Assembly: GCA_002686955.1 (NCBI GenBank)
Contig: NYZA01000199.1
Coordinates: 1 to 31,999, forward strand
Length of the DNA: 31,999 bases
Direction: 5' to 3'
Source: Gemmatimonadota bacterium
GTDB lineage: Bacteria; GCA-2686955
Position numbers and translations under genes: made by a program. Below are positions 23,914 through 31,999 of this stretch, one piece after another; within the stretch, counting starts at the first letter, position 1; every line of letters begins with the position of its first letter. The notes under the pieces are model-generated. The model was not told the DNA's origin. It saw only the letters and a list, made by a program, of their open reading frames with translations, and made no database searches.

Positions 23914-26119
23914 CGTATCCCAAGGCCCTCAACTGCTCCATTATCTTCTCATTCTCCTCGTCGCTCGGCCCATCGCCCGCCGCATCGCGGCCCTGGATCA
24001 GCGCGGCGTAGCTTCGCCGCGAGGATTCGCCGTGTTGCATTCCCTCGACGATCGGTCCCATGACTCTGCCATCCATGTCGGCGGCGATCGGCAGGCCCAT
24101 ATAGGAGAGCAATGTCGGCGCGATATCAAGGGTCGAATAAGGATCCATGATCCCGAATGCGCGGGCGATCGCGACCATGCGATCGGCGGTGCCGGAAGTT
24201 CCGATCAGGTAGCGCAGCAGCTCCGAGAACGATGTGTCGAGGCAGAGCTTGTCGATCGCACCCTTCGCCGGGAAGCTCCCGCCCGAAAAAAGGAAGACGC
24301 CACGTGGCGCATGGCTGCCGTTGATGTTCTGGCGCACGTGCACATAGGAAGCCAAGGGCCGCATCTCGTCACCGACCCGGACCGAACGATTCCGCGGGGA
24401 TTGGCGCAACACACTCGACATGATCGCAACGCCGACGGCTCCCCTCGATTTGTGTCGTTTGAACCGCTTGCCGCCATCCGAATCGCGAAGATCGACCACT
24501 TCGTCGAAAAGAGGCTCTTCGCTCTCTTCGACCTTCATCGAACGCAGCATTGTGAAGATCGCATCGAGATCCGCCCGCGGAATCTCCGCGTTTGGAGGAG
24601 GCTGCGAAAAGAACGCCAGATCGTTGTGCCACGCATCGTTGCCGGCGGCGAAGACGACCGATGCGTCGAGATCGGCGTCGCCGGAGCGCTCCCCTTTCTT
24701 GCTGAGAGCACAGCGCGCGACACCGATATCCTCGAAGAGCGCGTTCATGTTGAAAACCGCGAATGCCCGGGTGCGCGGCCGGGCCCCATGGTCCGATACA
24801 AGGGCGATCGCACGGCCGTCGTCGGCGAATCGGCCGAGCAGTGCATCGACCCGATCGTAGGTCTCCGCGATCGTGTCTTTGAAGCGGCGCATTTCCTCGG
24901 GTGGCTTCTCCCAGTACTCATCGTCGAAAAGCTCGGGATAGCGGTGAAGAAAGTGACGGTGCTGCACGTCGTCGGTGGCTTGAGTGCCGGTGACGACGAT
25001 GTCGTAATCGCGAATCCGGGTGGCCATTTCGTAGATCCGCTCCACGAGGTCGACCTTTTGGATCGGTTCTAGGGCCTCATCTCCCCGCGGGTAGGCGGCC
25101 GCTTCGAATTCCTGGACCACCGCCGCGCTCAGCGCCGGTGGGTGGGTCGGTGGGGTGACGCCGTTGAAGACATAGTCCAAGTTCGGAACGATCGCGCCTT
25201 CGACCTTTTCGGGCGGCGCGGTGATCAACCAGTTGAGCACCAGAGAGGAGAGGCCCGCCGCGTCGGCCACGTTCCAGAGGGCCGCGGCTCGTCTCGACGT
25301 GGAGGGCACCATGATCGTTCGCCCCTCCTTGCTGGGCTCGGTCCAGCCGGCCACTCCATGTTTGTCGACGGTGACACCGGTGACGAGGGTCGTCCAGACG
25401 ATCGGCGAGAGCCGTTTACCGTAGGTGATCAGATGCCCCCAGGTGCCGCTATCGCGCATACGCTCGAGGTTCGGCAGACGACCTTCTTCGATCAGCTCGT
25501 CGATGATCTTCCAGTACGCGGCATCGACACAGACCAGAGCGTATCCACGATCGGCGATCGGACGCAGCGGCGCGTCGGGTGAGTCCGCCATCGGCGGCGG
25601 GGCGAGCGAGCGGTTCGTGAGCAGAACCCAGAGCACTGTCCCCAGAAGTTGAGCACCGTAAGCAACGCCGAGAGGCCTGCGCAGGCGCTCTAGATGGAGC
25701 AGCACTCCACCCTTGAATAGGAGCCATGGGATCGCGAGTAGGAGGAGGGTCACGAGGATTCCACCCCCCAACGCTTTCGCGAGAAGGATCAACCGGATCG
25801 GATCGCTCAGACCGATGAGGGGCGGCAGATCGAGGTTGGAGCGGACCGCGAGCTCACCGGTCGACGCCGCGAGCGCGAGCGCCACCAGCGGCAACCAGAT
25901 CCTCGGCATGGAGCGGCGGATCAAGGGTCTCAGGACGAGCGCGCCCAGCTCGGTCACGAGCGCCATCAGGTTGCCGTAGACCAGCACGCCGGCGAGGTAC
26001 TGCAGCCAGAGGCGCGAGCCCTCGTGGATCGGCTGGCTCCACGACCGGGCCCCGACCGCCGTGTAGGCGATCGCGACGATGAACGCGGCGGAGATGCGGA
26101 AGATTGAGGAGCTGGGCAT
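23906..26119 (-). CDS. Second membrane-anchored alkaline-phosphatase-superfamily hydrolase
   Basis: A 737-residue protein convergent with, and paralogous to, the preceding gene. It has about five hydrophobic segments (about 8-24, 38-66, 73-90, 108-135 and 153-167). The hydrolase domain carries the metal aspartate in ALVCVDAAYW (Asp199), LSPIVWTTLVTG (probable nucleophile Ser238), TGTQATDDVQHRH and LVSDHGARPRT. The C-terminus is MEQLRALGYVN, like the neighbour's. Compared with the first protein it has a larger membrane part and inserts in the catalytic domain. The ATG at 26119 has no clear ribosome site. The substrate is unknown. Confidence 0.87.
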   Translation of the reverse strand: MPSSSIFRISAAFIVAIAYTAVGARSWSQPIHEGSRLWLQYLAGVLVYGNLMALVTELGALVLRPLIRRSMPRIWLPLVALALAASTGELAVRSNLDLPPLIGLSDPIRLILLAKALGGGILVTLLLLAIPWLLFKGGVLLHLERLRRPLGVAYGAQLLGTVLWVLLTNRSLAPPPMADSPDAPLRPIADRGYALVCVDAAYWKIIDELIEEGRLPNLERMRDSGTWGHLITYGKRLSPIVWTTLVTGVTVDKHGVAGWTEPSKEGRTIMVPSTSRRAAALWNVADAAGLSSLVLNWLITAPPEKVEGAIVPNLDYVFNGVTPPTHPPALSAAVVQEFEAAAYPRGDEALEPIQKVDLVERIYEMATRIRDYDIVVTGTQATDDVQHRHFLHRYPELFDDEYWEKPPEEMRRFKDTIAETYDRVDALLGRFADDGRAIALVSDHGARPRTRAFAVFNMNALFEDIGVARCALSKKGERSGDADLDASVVFAAGNDAWHNDLAFFSQPPPNAEIPRADLDAIFTMLRSMKVEESEEPLFDEVVDLRDSDGGKRFKRHKSRGAVGVAIMSSVLRQSPRNRSVRVGDEMRPLASYVHVRQNINGSHAPRGVFLFSGGSFPAKGAIDKLCLDTSFSELLRYLIGTSGTADRMVAIARAFGIMDPYSTLDIAPTLLSYMGLPIAADMDGRVMGPIVEGMQHGESSRRSYAALIQGRDAAGDGPSDEENEKIMEQLRALGYVN

Positions 26120-26201
26120 GGTTTCGATCGGGAGGTTCGACGTCGAATGGAACTCCGTGCGCCCACGGAGTGACGGCGCAGTCTACACTTGATCGGCGTA
26201 G

Positions 26202-27329
26202 ATGCTCAGTCGCTTTCGGTGCCGGAAAAAGGACGATTTGGACCCTTCGATCCGCCGCTTCGCCGCCTTGGCCCTACTGCAGGCAGCCTTCCTGCCCGCG
26301 CAGCCCCGCGCGTGTGCCGACTCCATCTCTCCATGGCAGGTCGGTGTGCTCTATGGGTCGATGGAGATACCGGGGCACATGGCCATGCGGCGGGGGCTCG
26401 AGAGCGAGGCCGAGAGGATCCGGGAGGCCGCCAAAGCAGCCGGAGTCAAAGGGATTCGGATCGAGACGCGGGTCGCGGGCGGGGGCCCCGAAGGGATCGA
26501 ACGCCAGATCGGCCAGATGAACGAGCTGATTTCGGCCAGAGTCGACCTGCTCATCGTTCAGCCCTCCGACAATGCGGCCCTCTCCCGCCCCCTGCGTAGG
26601 GCCAACGGCGAGGGGATGCCGGTCGTGACCTACGACCAGTACATCTACGGCGGCGCGATCGAGAGCTACGTGACCTCGGATGGCTACGGGGCCGGATTCT
26701 TCAATGGAGAGTATATCGCGTCCCGCTTCCCCGACGACCACACGATCCGCTTGGCGCTCGTGGAGTACCCGCACCTCGCCTCGATGGTCGAGAGGGTGAA
26801 CGGCTTCCTGGACGCACTGAATCGGCTCGAGCAATCCCTGACGATCGTGGGGACATACGAAGCGATCGAACCCCGAAGCGGCGCGATGGCGGGAGCCGAG
26901 ATCCTCGCCGATTTCCCCGATTCCGCTTCGGTGGACGTGGTTTTCTCCGTGAGCAACGCTGGCGGGCTTGCCCTCGTGGATGCACTGGCCGAAGCAGGTC
27001 GCCGAGAGATCCTGGTCGCCACCATCGACGGAGATCCTGAGTCGGTCGAAAACATCCGGGCGGACAGGTTGACCGTCATCGATTGCGCTCTGTTCCGCCG
27101 GCATATGGGGGCCGCGGCTATGAGGGCCGGATGGGCGATCCTGAACGGAGAGGAGATACGTCCGCTCATCAGAGTTCCGGTCTTTCCGATCACGCGCGAG
27201 ACCCTATCCTGCTACGGAGGGTGGTCCGGCGAGCACCCCGAGCCTTTCGCCCTGCCCTGGCCGAGCAAGACTCCGCAATGGCGATGGGAAAGCGTCGACC
27301 GAGTTGCCGGTGGGGGCGCTTTGCGATGA
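26202..27329 (+). CDS. Periplasmic sugar-binding-type protein (LacI/RbsB fold)
   Basis: A 375-residue exported binding protein of the ribose/galactose-binding type. The signal peptide is IRRFAALALLQAAFLPAQPR then ACA. The fold's markers are WQVGVLYGSMEIPGHMAMRR, the 'DLLIVQPSDNAAL' strand-turn, PVVTYDQYIYGG, the second-lobe VVFSVSNAGGLALVDALAE and ILVATIDGDPES. ATG 26202 is given, but a TTG at 26238 preceded by AGGA would start closer to the signal peptide and may be right. No transporter genes are near. The stop overlaps the ATG of a hybrid kinase (ATGA at 27326-27329), so this protein probably presents a ligand to that sensor, in the manner of TorT/TorS or LuxP/LuxQ. Confidence 0.88.
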   Translation: MLSRFRCRKKDDLDPSIRRFAALALLQAAFLPAQPRACADSISPWQVGVLYGSMEIPGHMAMRRGLESEAERIREAAKAAGVKGIRIETRVAGGGPEGIERQIGQMNELISARVDLLIVQPSDNAALSRPLRRANGEGMPVVTYDQYIYGGAIESYVTSDGYGAGFFNGEYIASRFPDDHTIRLALVEYPHLASMVERVNGFLDALNRLEQSLTIVGTYEAIEPRSGAMAGAEILADFPDSASVDVVFSVSNAGGLALVDALAEAGRREILVATIDGDPESVENIRADRLTVIDCALFRRHMGAAAMRAGWAILNGEEIRPLIRVPVFPITRETLSCYGGWSGEHPEPFALPWPSKTPQWRWESVDRVAGGGALR

Positions 27330-29521
27330 AACCATCGAAGTCGCAAATCAGTATTCGGGCGGCAAAGCGTTTGGGCTCGCGGCTCTTGCTCTGGTACGGG
27401 ACCGTGGTCTTCCTGCTCGTGACCGTCATCTGCATAGGCGGGAGCTTGGTCCTGATTCGGCTGGCGAATCGCGAGGTCGATCGATTGGCCGCCACGACCA
27501 CGCTGGTGATCTCCGATGCGATCGAGCGCGTGAGTTTTTCGGGCAAGTACCATGCTCGACTGCTCGTCGACGATCTCGTTCGAAAGCACTCCGACATCGC
27601 CTACATTGCGATTCACGATCGAAAAGGTGTCGTCTTTGCGCACAGCGATCCCTCCCTGAACGACACCCAACCGTACGATCCGGCCGCCCGCGAAGCGATG
27701 CGAGTGCTTGACGGCGGAGTCCAGATCATCCAGCGCTTGCTGATAGACGGACAGCGGATCGAAGAGGTCGACGTGCCTCTGGTCGGCGGCTATGCAAATG
27801 AGCTCTTGGGTGTCGTGCGCGTGGGAATCTCACGTGAGGATTCCTTTCGGGAGCTGATGAAGGGACTGTCGCTGATCGCGGCGCTGGGACTGCTTCTGAT
27901 CGTGGTCTCGCTCGCGATCGTGCACCGAATCAGCCGGCGGCTCGCCGCTCCCGTTACGGAGATGGCCCTTACCCTGCAGGGGATCTTCGACCACGCTCCG
28001 ATCGGTGTGGTGATTCAAGGCAGGGGCGGCAGAATCCTGCATGGCAACAACGCGGTCGGAGAGCTGCTCGACACGACACCGTCGCACGAGAGGGGGCGCT
28101 ACCTTTACGACCTCACCGAGGCGGTGGGCCTCGATGCGCTCGCTCGGGTGACGGAGCGGGTCTTCGAGACCGCCAAGAGCCATGAACAGGAGATCGAGCT
28201 GATCTCCGATGTGGGCACCCGCACGATTTCGATCATCGGGTTCCCCGTGGCCACCGATCGCATGGGCCGCACGTCGGAGGTATGTGCGTTCTTGGTCGAT
28301 CTGAGCCGAACGAAGGCTCTCGAGGAGCAGCTCCGAAGCGCACACCGAATGGAAGGGCTCGGTGAGCTGGCGGGCGGCATCGCCCATGACCTCAACAATC
28401 TGCTCACCGGCATCCTCGAGCACGCGGATCTGGCATTCGCCGAGGCTCCGGCCGGTACGGAGCTACGGGAGAACCTACAGGAGATTCTCGAGGTGGCCGA
28501 CCGGGGCGCGGGGCTGGCCGAAAGCCTGGCATCCTTCGGTCGCGACCGGTCCATCGAAGCGATCCCTCTCGATCTGGCCGAAAGAGTCTCGGAGCTCGTA
28601 CCGATGCTCTCTCATGTCGTGGGAGAGGGGATTCGACTCGATATCGTTCCGCCGAAGGCGCAAGAAGTCGTGGTGAAAGCGGCCCCCGCGCAGCTCGCGC
28701 AAGTACTCCTCAATCTGGCGACGAATGCGGCCGATGCGATGCCCGAGGGGGGGACCATTACGATTTCGATCTCGGAGGCGCCCGCGAATCGGCCGACACC
28801 GGGGAGCGATCGAGCCCTGTCGGTGGTTGAGTGGGGATCCGTGGTCGTCTCCGATACTGGCGTTGGGATGGGCCGCGCGGTCCTGGAGAAGGCGTTCGAG
28901 CCTCTGTTCACGACGAAGTCTCCGGGAGAAGGCGCCGGCCTCGGGCTGTCGACGGCGTACGGGATCGTCAAGCAGCACGGGGGCGAGATCGAGTTGGAGA
29001 GCCGAGTCGGTGAAGGAACGAGTGTGCGGGTGCTGCTTCCGATCGCCCACAGGACGGCGGAGTCCAGCGACCAAGCGCTGCCGGAGGTCGGACCGGTCGC
29101 CGGCGGCGATGAGACGATTCTGCTCGCCGAAGACGCCCCTTCGGTGCGCCGGCTGTTGGTCAAGATCCTCGAATTGAGGGGCTATGGAGTCGTGGCCGTG
29201 GAGGACGGAGCGTCGGCCGCGTCGCTCTTCGCGCGCGAACGGGACGATATCGATCTCGTGCTGCTCGACGTTGTGATGCCCGGAATGGGCGGCCGGGAGG
29301 CGCTGGCGGAGATACGCCGACTCGATCCCGATATGCCCGCGATTCTGATGAGCGGATACCCCTCCGAAAAGGTCCAGGCGGGAGGCCCTCTCGGGAAGTG
29401 GGTCGACTATCTGGCCAAGCCGGTCAAGACCGACGCGCTGCTTCGCATGGTCAGAACGATGCTCGACCGAGCGCAGGGCTCTCGATCGCGCGATGGTGAA
29501 GTGAAGGCCGATCAGAAGTAG
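27326..29521 (+). CDS. Hybrid sensor histidine kinase with receiver domain
   Basis: A 731-residue membrane kinase. TM1 (about 20-46) and TM2 (about 181-200) enclose a periplasmic sensor of about 130 residues. A PAS domain follows (about 215-330; IFDHAPIGVVIQGRGGRILH). The HisKA phospho-acceptor is His354 in GIAHDLNN. The ATPase has the N-box Asn467, the G1 box SDTGVGM (Asp510) and the G2 box GAGLGLST. The C-terminal receiver (about 597-712) has Asp648 in LLDVVMPG and Lys698. No output domain or separate response regulator is nearby, so phosphate may move to a distant partner, or the receiver may act as a sink. It is translationally coupled to the upstream binding protein. Its 3' end overlaps the convergent PHP gene by 10 bases. 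Confidence 0.95.
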   Translation: MKPSKSQISIRAAKRLGSRLLLWYGTVVFLLVTVICIGGSLVLIRLANREVDRLAATTTLVISDAIERVSFSGKYHARLLVDDLVRKHSDIAYIAIHDRKGVVFAHSDPSLNDTQPYDPAAREAMRVLDGGVQIIQRLLIDGQRIEEVDVPLVGGYANELLGVVRVGISREDSFRELMKGLSLIAALGLLLIVVSLAIVHRISRRLAAPVTEMALTLQGIFDHAPIGVVIQGRGGRILHGNNAVGELLDTTPSHERGRYLYDLTEAVGLDALARVTERVFETAKSHEQEIELISDVGTRTISIIGFPVATDRMGRTSEVCAFLVDLSRTKALEEQLRSAHRMEGLGELAGGIAHDLNNLLTGILEHADLAFAEAPAGTELRENLQEILEVADRGAGLAESLASFGRDRSIEAIPLDLAERVSELVPMLSHVVGEGIRLDIVPPKAQEVVVKAAPAQLAQVLLNLATNAADAMPEGGTITISISEAPANRPTPGSDRALSVVEWGSVVVSDTGVGMGRAVLEKAFEPLFTTKSPGEGAGLGLSTAYGIVKQHGGEIELESRVGEGTSVRVLLPIAHRTAESSDQALPEVGPVAGGDETILLAEDAPSVRRLLVKILELRGYGVVAVEDGASAASLFARERDDIDLVLLDVVMPGMGGREALAEIRRLDPDMPAILMSGYPSEKVQAGGPLGKWVDYLAKPVKTDALLRMVRTMLDRAQGSRSRDGEVKADQK

Positions 29522-31152
29522 ATCGGATTCGCAAGGGCCAGCCCCCTCTCACAGCTTCCTTCCGGATTCCCGCAGCGGAGCTCGGCCCGGATCCAGCCTC
29601 TCGCGGGAATCGGTTCCAACAGGAACTCGGCGCGGATCTCGCCACAACCGTCGCCGGTGGCAGCCGCCGCAACCCGCTCCCCTCGCCCCTCCATTCCGAG
29701 ATGTACTACCAACGACGAGGGGCGTCCGAACTCCGCGGTGGATCGTCCTCGGGCGCGAATCGTCGCCGGTCGATCGGGCGCGATTCTATCGCCCGACTCG
29801 AAGATCGCGTCTGCCTGTAGCGCTTCCAGAGAGAGAAAAGGCCCGTTGGTGACGCTCGACCGACCGGCGGCCAGCGCATCGAGCAGAGACCCGTCCCCCA
29901 ACGATTCCCTGATTCGCAGAAGCGTCCTCGCATTGGCGTAGATCTGCTCCTTCCCCCAGGAAAGACTGAGGAAAGGGAGCGCGATCGATCGCCCCAATGC
30001 GAAGCTGCCGTGGGCGTCGTTCCCCGCGGCGATCGGCCGCCGAAGCCCCCGAGCCAGGAACGTCTTCCAACGCTCCAGTCCGATCCGCAACGCGTCGGGA
30101 TTCGCTCGGTTCCACAGCTGCAGTCCGTGCAGGCCCCGCGCCCTCACATCCTCGTCCGACCAGGTCGAGCGATTGAATGCAAAGCGGTTCAGACGCCCCA
30201 TCGGCTCGAAGGGGTGTGCGGCGTAGGCGATCCCTGGTCCGGACTCGATCCGCCGCAGCACCTCGGTGAGGGGAAAGGTCGCGGCGTTGTGAAACCAGCG
30301 CTCTCCTCCGTCCCCCACGCCCGGCAGGAAACTCTCGTGCCCCAGCACCAAGAGATGCAGATTGTGGCCGTCGACGCCGCCGCACGAGACCTCTTCGCCC
30401 GGGAGCAGCCACGCCCCCGCCCCCGCCGCGTTCAGCCGCCGCGCCTCCTCGCGCAGCGATCGCCACTTCGGAAGATCCGGTCGATTGCGCAGGAAGTCGG
30501 CGGGGTCGTCGTCGAGATCGTAGGAATGGTCGGTCGTCGCGGCCCAGCCGCAGCCCGCCGCCGCGGCGAAGACGGCGCTTACCTCCAGCGGAGCCCCGAA
30601 CTCCACCTGATCGGCGGTGTAGGCGGTGTGGTGGTGAAGATCGCCGCCGACCCAGCCAGGCTTGGAGGGGTACGGATCGGCAGCCGCCCGCGTGGCCAGC
30701 ATCGTCGGCCAACGCCCGTAGCTGTCGCCCCGAATCCGTACGCGACGGCTCCGCCTTCGCCCCCCGTCCTCACGAAGGCGCACTTCACCGGCAACAGCCA
30801 GCTCCCCGCGCCGGGCGAGCGGGCCGAGATCGACGTAGAAGATCTTGTGCTGCATCGGCTCGCGGCAGGCCCACTCCAGTGGGATCATCGTGCCGAAGCG
30901 GCGGCCCCGTGGCGCGCGGAGATCGATCTTGATCGACTCGATCGTGACCGGGTATCGATGGGCATCTTTGATCAGAAGGAGAACCGGCAGACGGTCCCCC
31001 TCCCACCCCGGCTCCAGGCGGATCGGCACATCGATCACGACCTCGGGGAAGGGGCGGTAGAGCAATGAGGGCAGGCGACCGTGGCGGTAGTGCACCTCCG
31101 CGTAGAGGGCGGGGAGCAGCCCACTCCACTCAGGCGGTGGCAGCTCGATCAT
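29512..31152 (-). CDS. PHP-domain metal-dependent hydrolase
   Basis: A 546-residue protein. The PHP domain (about 165-440) has the metal motifs DLHHHT (His173, His175), ATTDHS (Asp208, His209), a central Glu in LPGEEVS, HNLHLLVLG, YAAHPFEP and GNDAHG. PHP enzymes cleave phosphoesters (polymerase proofreading, histidinol phosphatase, phosphoesterases). This one has an N-terminal beta domain of about 160 residues and a C-terminal one of about 100, like larger exported or carbohydrate-associated PHP proteins. No clear signal peptide is visible. It starts with an ATGA overlap (31149-31152) with the membrane protein gene upstream, which suggests a joint role in processing a membrane-linked substrate (inference). 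Confidence 0.85.
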   Translation of the reverse strand: MIELPPPEWSGLLPALYAEVHYRHGRLPSLLYRPFPEVVIDVPIRLEPGWEGDRLPVLLLIKDAHRYPVTIESIKIDLRAPRGRRFGTMIPLEWACREPMQHKIFYVDLGPLARRGELAVAGEVRLREDGGRRRSRRVRIRGDSYGRWPTMLATRAAADPYPSKPGWVGGDLHHHTAYTADQVEFGAPLEVSAVFAAAAGCGWAATTDHSYDLDDDPADFLRNRPDLPKWRSLREEARRLNAAGAGAWLLPGEEVSCGGVDGHNLHLLVLGHESFLPGVGDGGERWFHNAATFPLTEVLRRIESGPGIAYAAHPFEPMGRLNRFAFNRSTWSDEDVRARGLHGLQLWNRANPDALRIGLERWKTFLARGLRRPIAAGNDAHGSFALGRSIALPFLSLSWGKEQIYANARTLLRIRESLGDGSLLDALAAGRSSVTNGPFLSLEALQADAIFESGDRIAPDRPATIRARGRSTAEFGRPSSLVVHLGMEGRGERVAAAATGDGCGEIRAEFLLEPIPARGWIRAELRCGNPEGSCERGLALANPIYF

Positions 31153-31999
31153 CCGCGCCCTCCGCGGGCGACGATCCAGAGCCCGATCAGCGAGGGCAGC
31201 CCGAGATTGAGAAGGAATACGAGCAGTGAGGAGTTCACCGCCGCCGCTCCGGAGATGCCGAAGGCGCGCAAGGCGACGACGGCGCCGGCCTCGCGCGTCC
31301 CCAATCCGCCGGGCGTTGCCGGGATCGAGCCCGCCAGGTTGATAGCGATGAAGCCCGCCGCGGCGGCCGCGGGGGTCGCGGTGGGGGCGAAGGCGCGCAG
31401 AAGCGCGGTGTACTGGATGTAGACGATGGCGTAGATGAGCACCGAGAGGAGCGTGGCGGAGAGGATCGCCGAGGGGCGGGCATGCGAGAGGGCGGCGGGG
31501 AAGCGGCCGAGGCGACTCGAGAGGGGGGGGGCCACGCTGCGCAAGAGCTCCTGGGCGCGGGCCGGTCGAGCGCTGATCGCGAAGAATGCGAAGGTCGCGA
31601 GCATCCAGGGCAGCGCGGGCAGGGCGCCGGCCGTGCCGGCTACCAGCGCGCTCATCATGATCAGCAGCGGGGCTGCGTTCAGCGCCTTGTCGATGAAGAA
31701 CGAGCCGGAGAGCTGGATCGGATCTCCGATTCCGACATATAACCCCCTCGCCGCCTCACCGACGCGGCCGGGTGTCGCGAGTCCGAGGGGGAAGCTGGCA
31801 AGTAGCGAGCGGATCGCATCTCGAAAGGCGACCCCCGGTGCCGCTCGTTCGATCAGGACCCGCCATTTCACCGCTTGGAGCAACACGTTGGGAACGACCA
31901 GCACGAGCGCGAGGGCGATCGGCAGGGGGCGTGCTTCATGCAGATTGGCCGCCAGCTCCCGCCAGTCCAGCTTGTGAACCAGCAGTGCGAGGATCGCGA
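31149..31999 (-). CDS. LPG-synthase-TM / UPF0104 family membrane protein, 5'-truncated by window edge
   Basis: The frame is open to the window end, so the start is missing. Upstream of the in-frame GTG at 31904 the translation reads HKLDWRELAANLHEARPLPI, which matches the family's first loop, so the GTG is not the start. About 283 residues are visible, with six or so hydrophobic helices and the family motifs LLQAVKWRVLI, FPLGLATPGRVGEAARG and SIPATPGGLGTREAG. Family members are integral membrane proteins related to the flippase part of MprF and to AglD-like proteins of lipid/glycan pathways. The overlap with the PHP gene suggests co-expression. The substrate is unknown. Confidence 0.88.
   Translation of the reverse strand, partial: AILALLVHKLDWRELAANLHEARPLPIALALVLVVPNVLLQAVKWRVLIERAAPGVAFRDAIRSLLASFPLGLATPGRVGEAARGLYVGIGDPIQLSGSFFIDKALNAAPLLIMMSALVAGTAGALPALPWMLATFAFFAISARPARAQELLRSVAPPLSSRLGRFPAALSHARPSAILSATLLSVLIYAIVYIQYTALLRAFAPTATPAAAAAGFIAINLAGSIPATPGGLGTREAGAVVALRAFGISGAAAVNSSLLVFLLNLGLPSLIGLWIVARGGRG

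Noticed and set aside
23846-25072. 408-codon plus-strand frame opposite the second hydrolase
   Set aside because: It is antisense to catalytic motifs on the minus strand, with no recognisable domain.

Overview
The window is a GC-rich bacterial chromosome segment. It encodes a lipoprotein, an outer-membrane-type beta-barrel and many Sec-exported proteins, so the host is a Gram-negative (diderm) bacterium. Secreted beta-helix proteins of the 'VPGDEPTIQAG' type, a CotH/lamin-tail relic, a subtilase with a carboxypeptidase-regulatory domain and alkaline-phosphatase-fold proteins ending in LGY are, in my experience, a mix seen in uncultivated FCB-type or deltaproteobacterium-like lineages (Eisenbacteria/Krumholzibacteria-like). 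That placement is inference only.

Region 1 (1-8994, all plus strand) is a compact purine operon: purB (5' end cut by the window) - purC - purL - mobB - purQ - a two-repeat PurS-like protein - purF - ferredoxin - geranylgeranyl-reductase-like flavoprotein. Most junctions abut or overlap by 1-4 bases (ATGA, TAGTG), which suggests translational coupling. No ordinary purS is present. The 186-residue protein between purQ and purF reads as two PurS units in one chain, a possible covalent version of the PurS dimer that bridges PurL and PurQ. The ferredoxin/reductase pair at the operon end resembles the archaeal lipid-saturating pair.

Region 2 (7639-10656) holds a 179-bp imperfect palindrome whose right arm supplies the reductase start codon. 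A third half-copy of the same 75-bp unit begins right after the reductase stop codon. That half-copy abuts a 5'-truncated CotH relic, which in turn is joined tail-to-tail to a broken beta-helix gene. This is a rearrangement scar.

Region 3 (10657-18516) is an export island: a secreted subtilase, a small Ig-like ORF ending in a good terminator, a frameshifted monoheme lipoprotein followed by a diheme cytochrome/outer-membrane barrel fusion, a secreted protein of unknown function, a GFA-family zinc protein and an intact secreted beta-helix protein.

Region 4 (18685-31999) contains a YgfK-type iron-sulfur flavoprotein, two convergent membrane-anchored alkaline-phosphatase-superfamily hydrolases, a periplasmic sugar-binding-type protein coupled to a hybrid histidine kinase, and, on the minus strand, a flippase-like membrane protein (cut by the window end) coupled to a PHP-domain hydrolase. 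No tRNA, rRNA, CRISPR array or recognisable transposase was seen.
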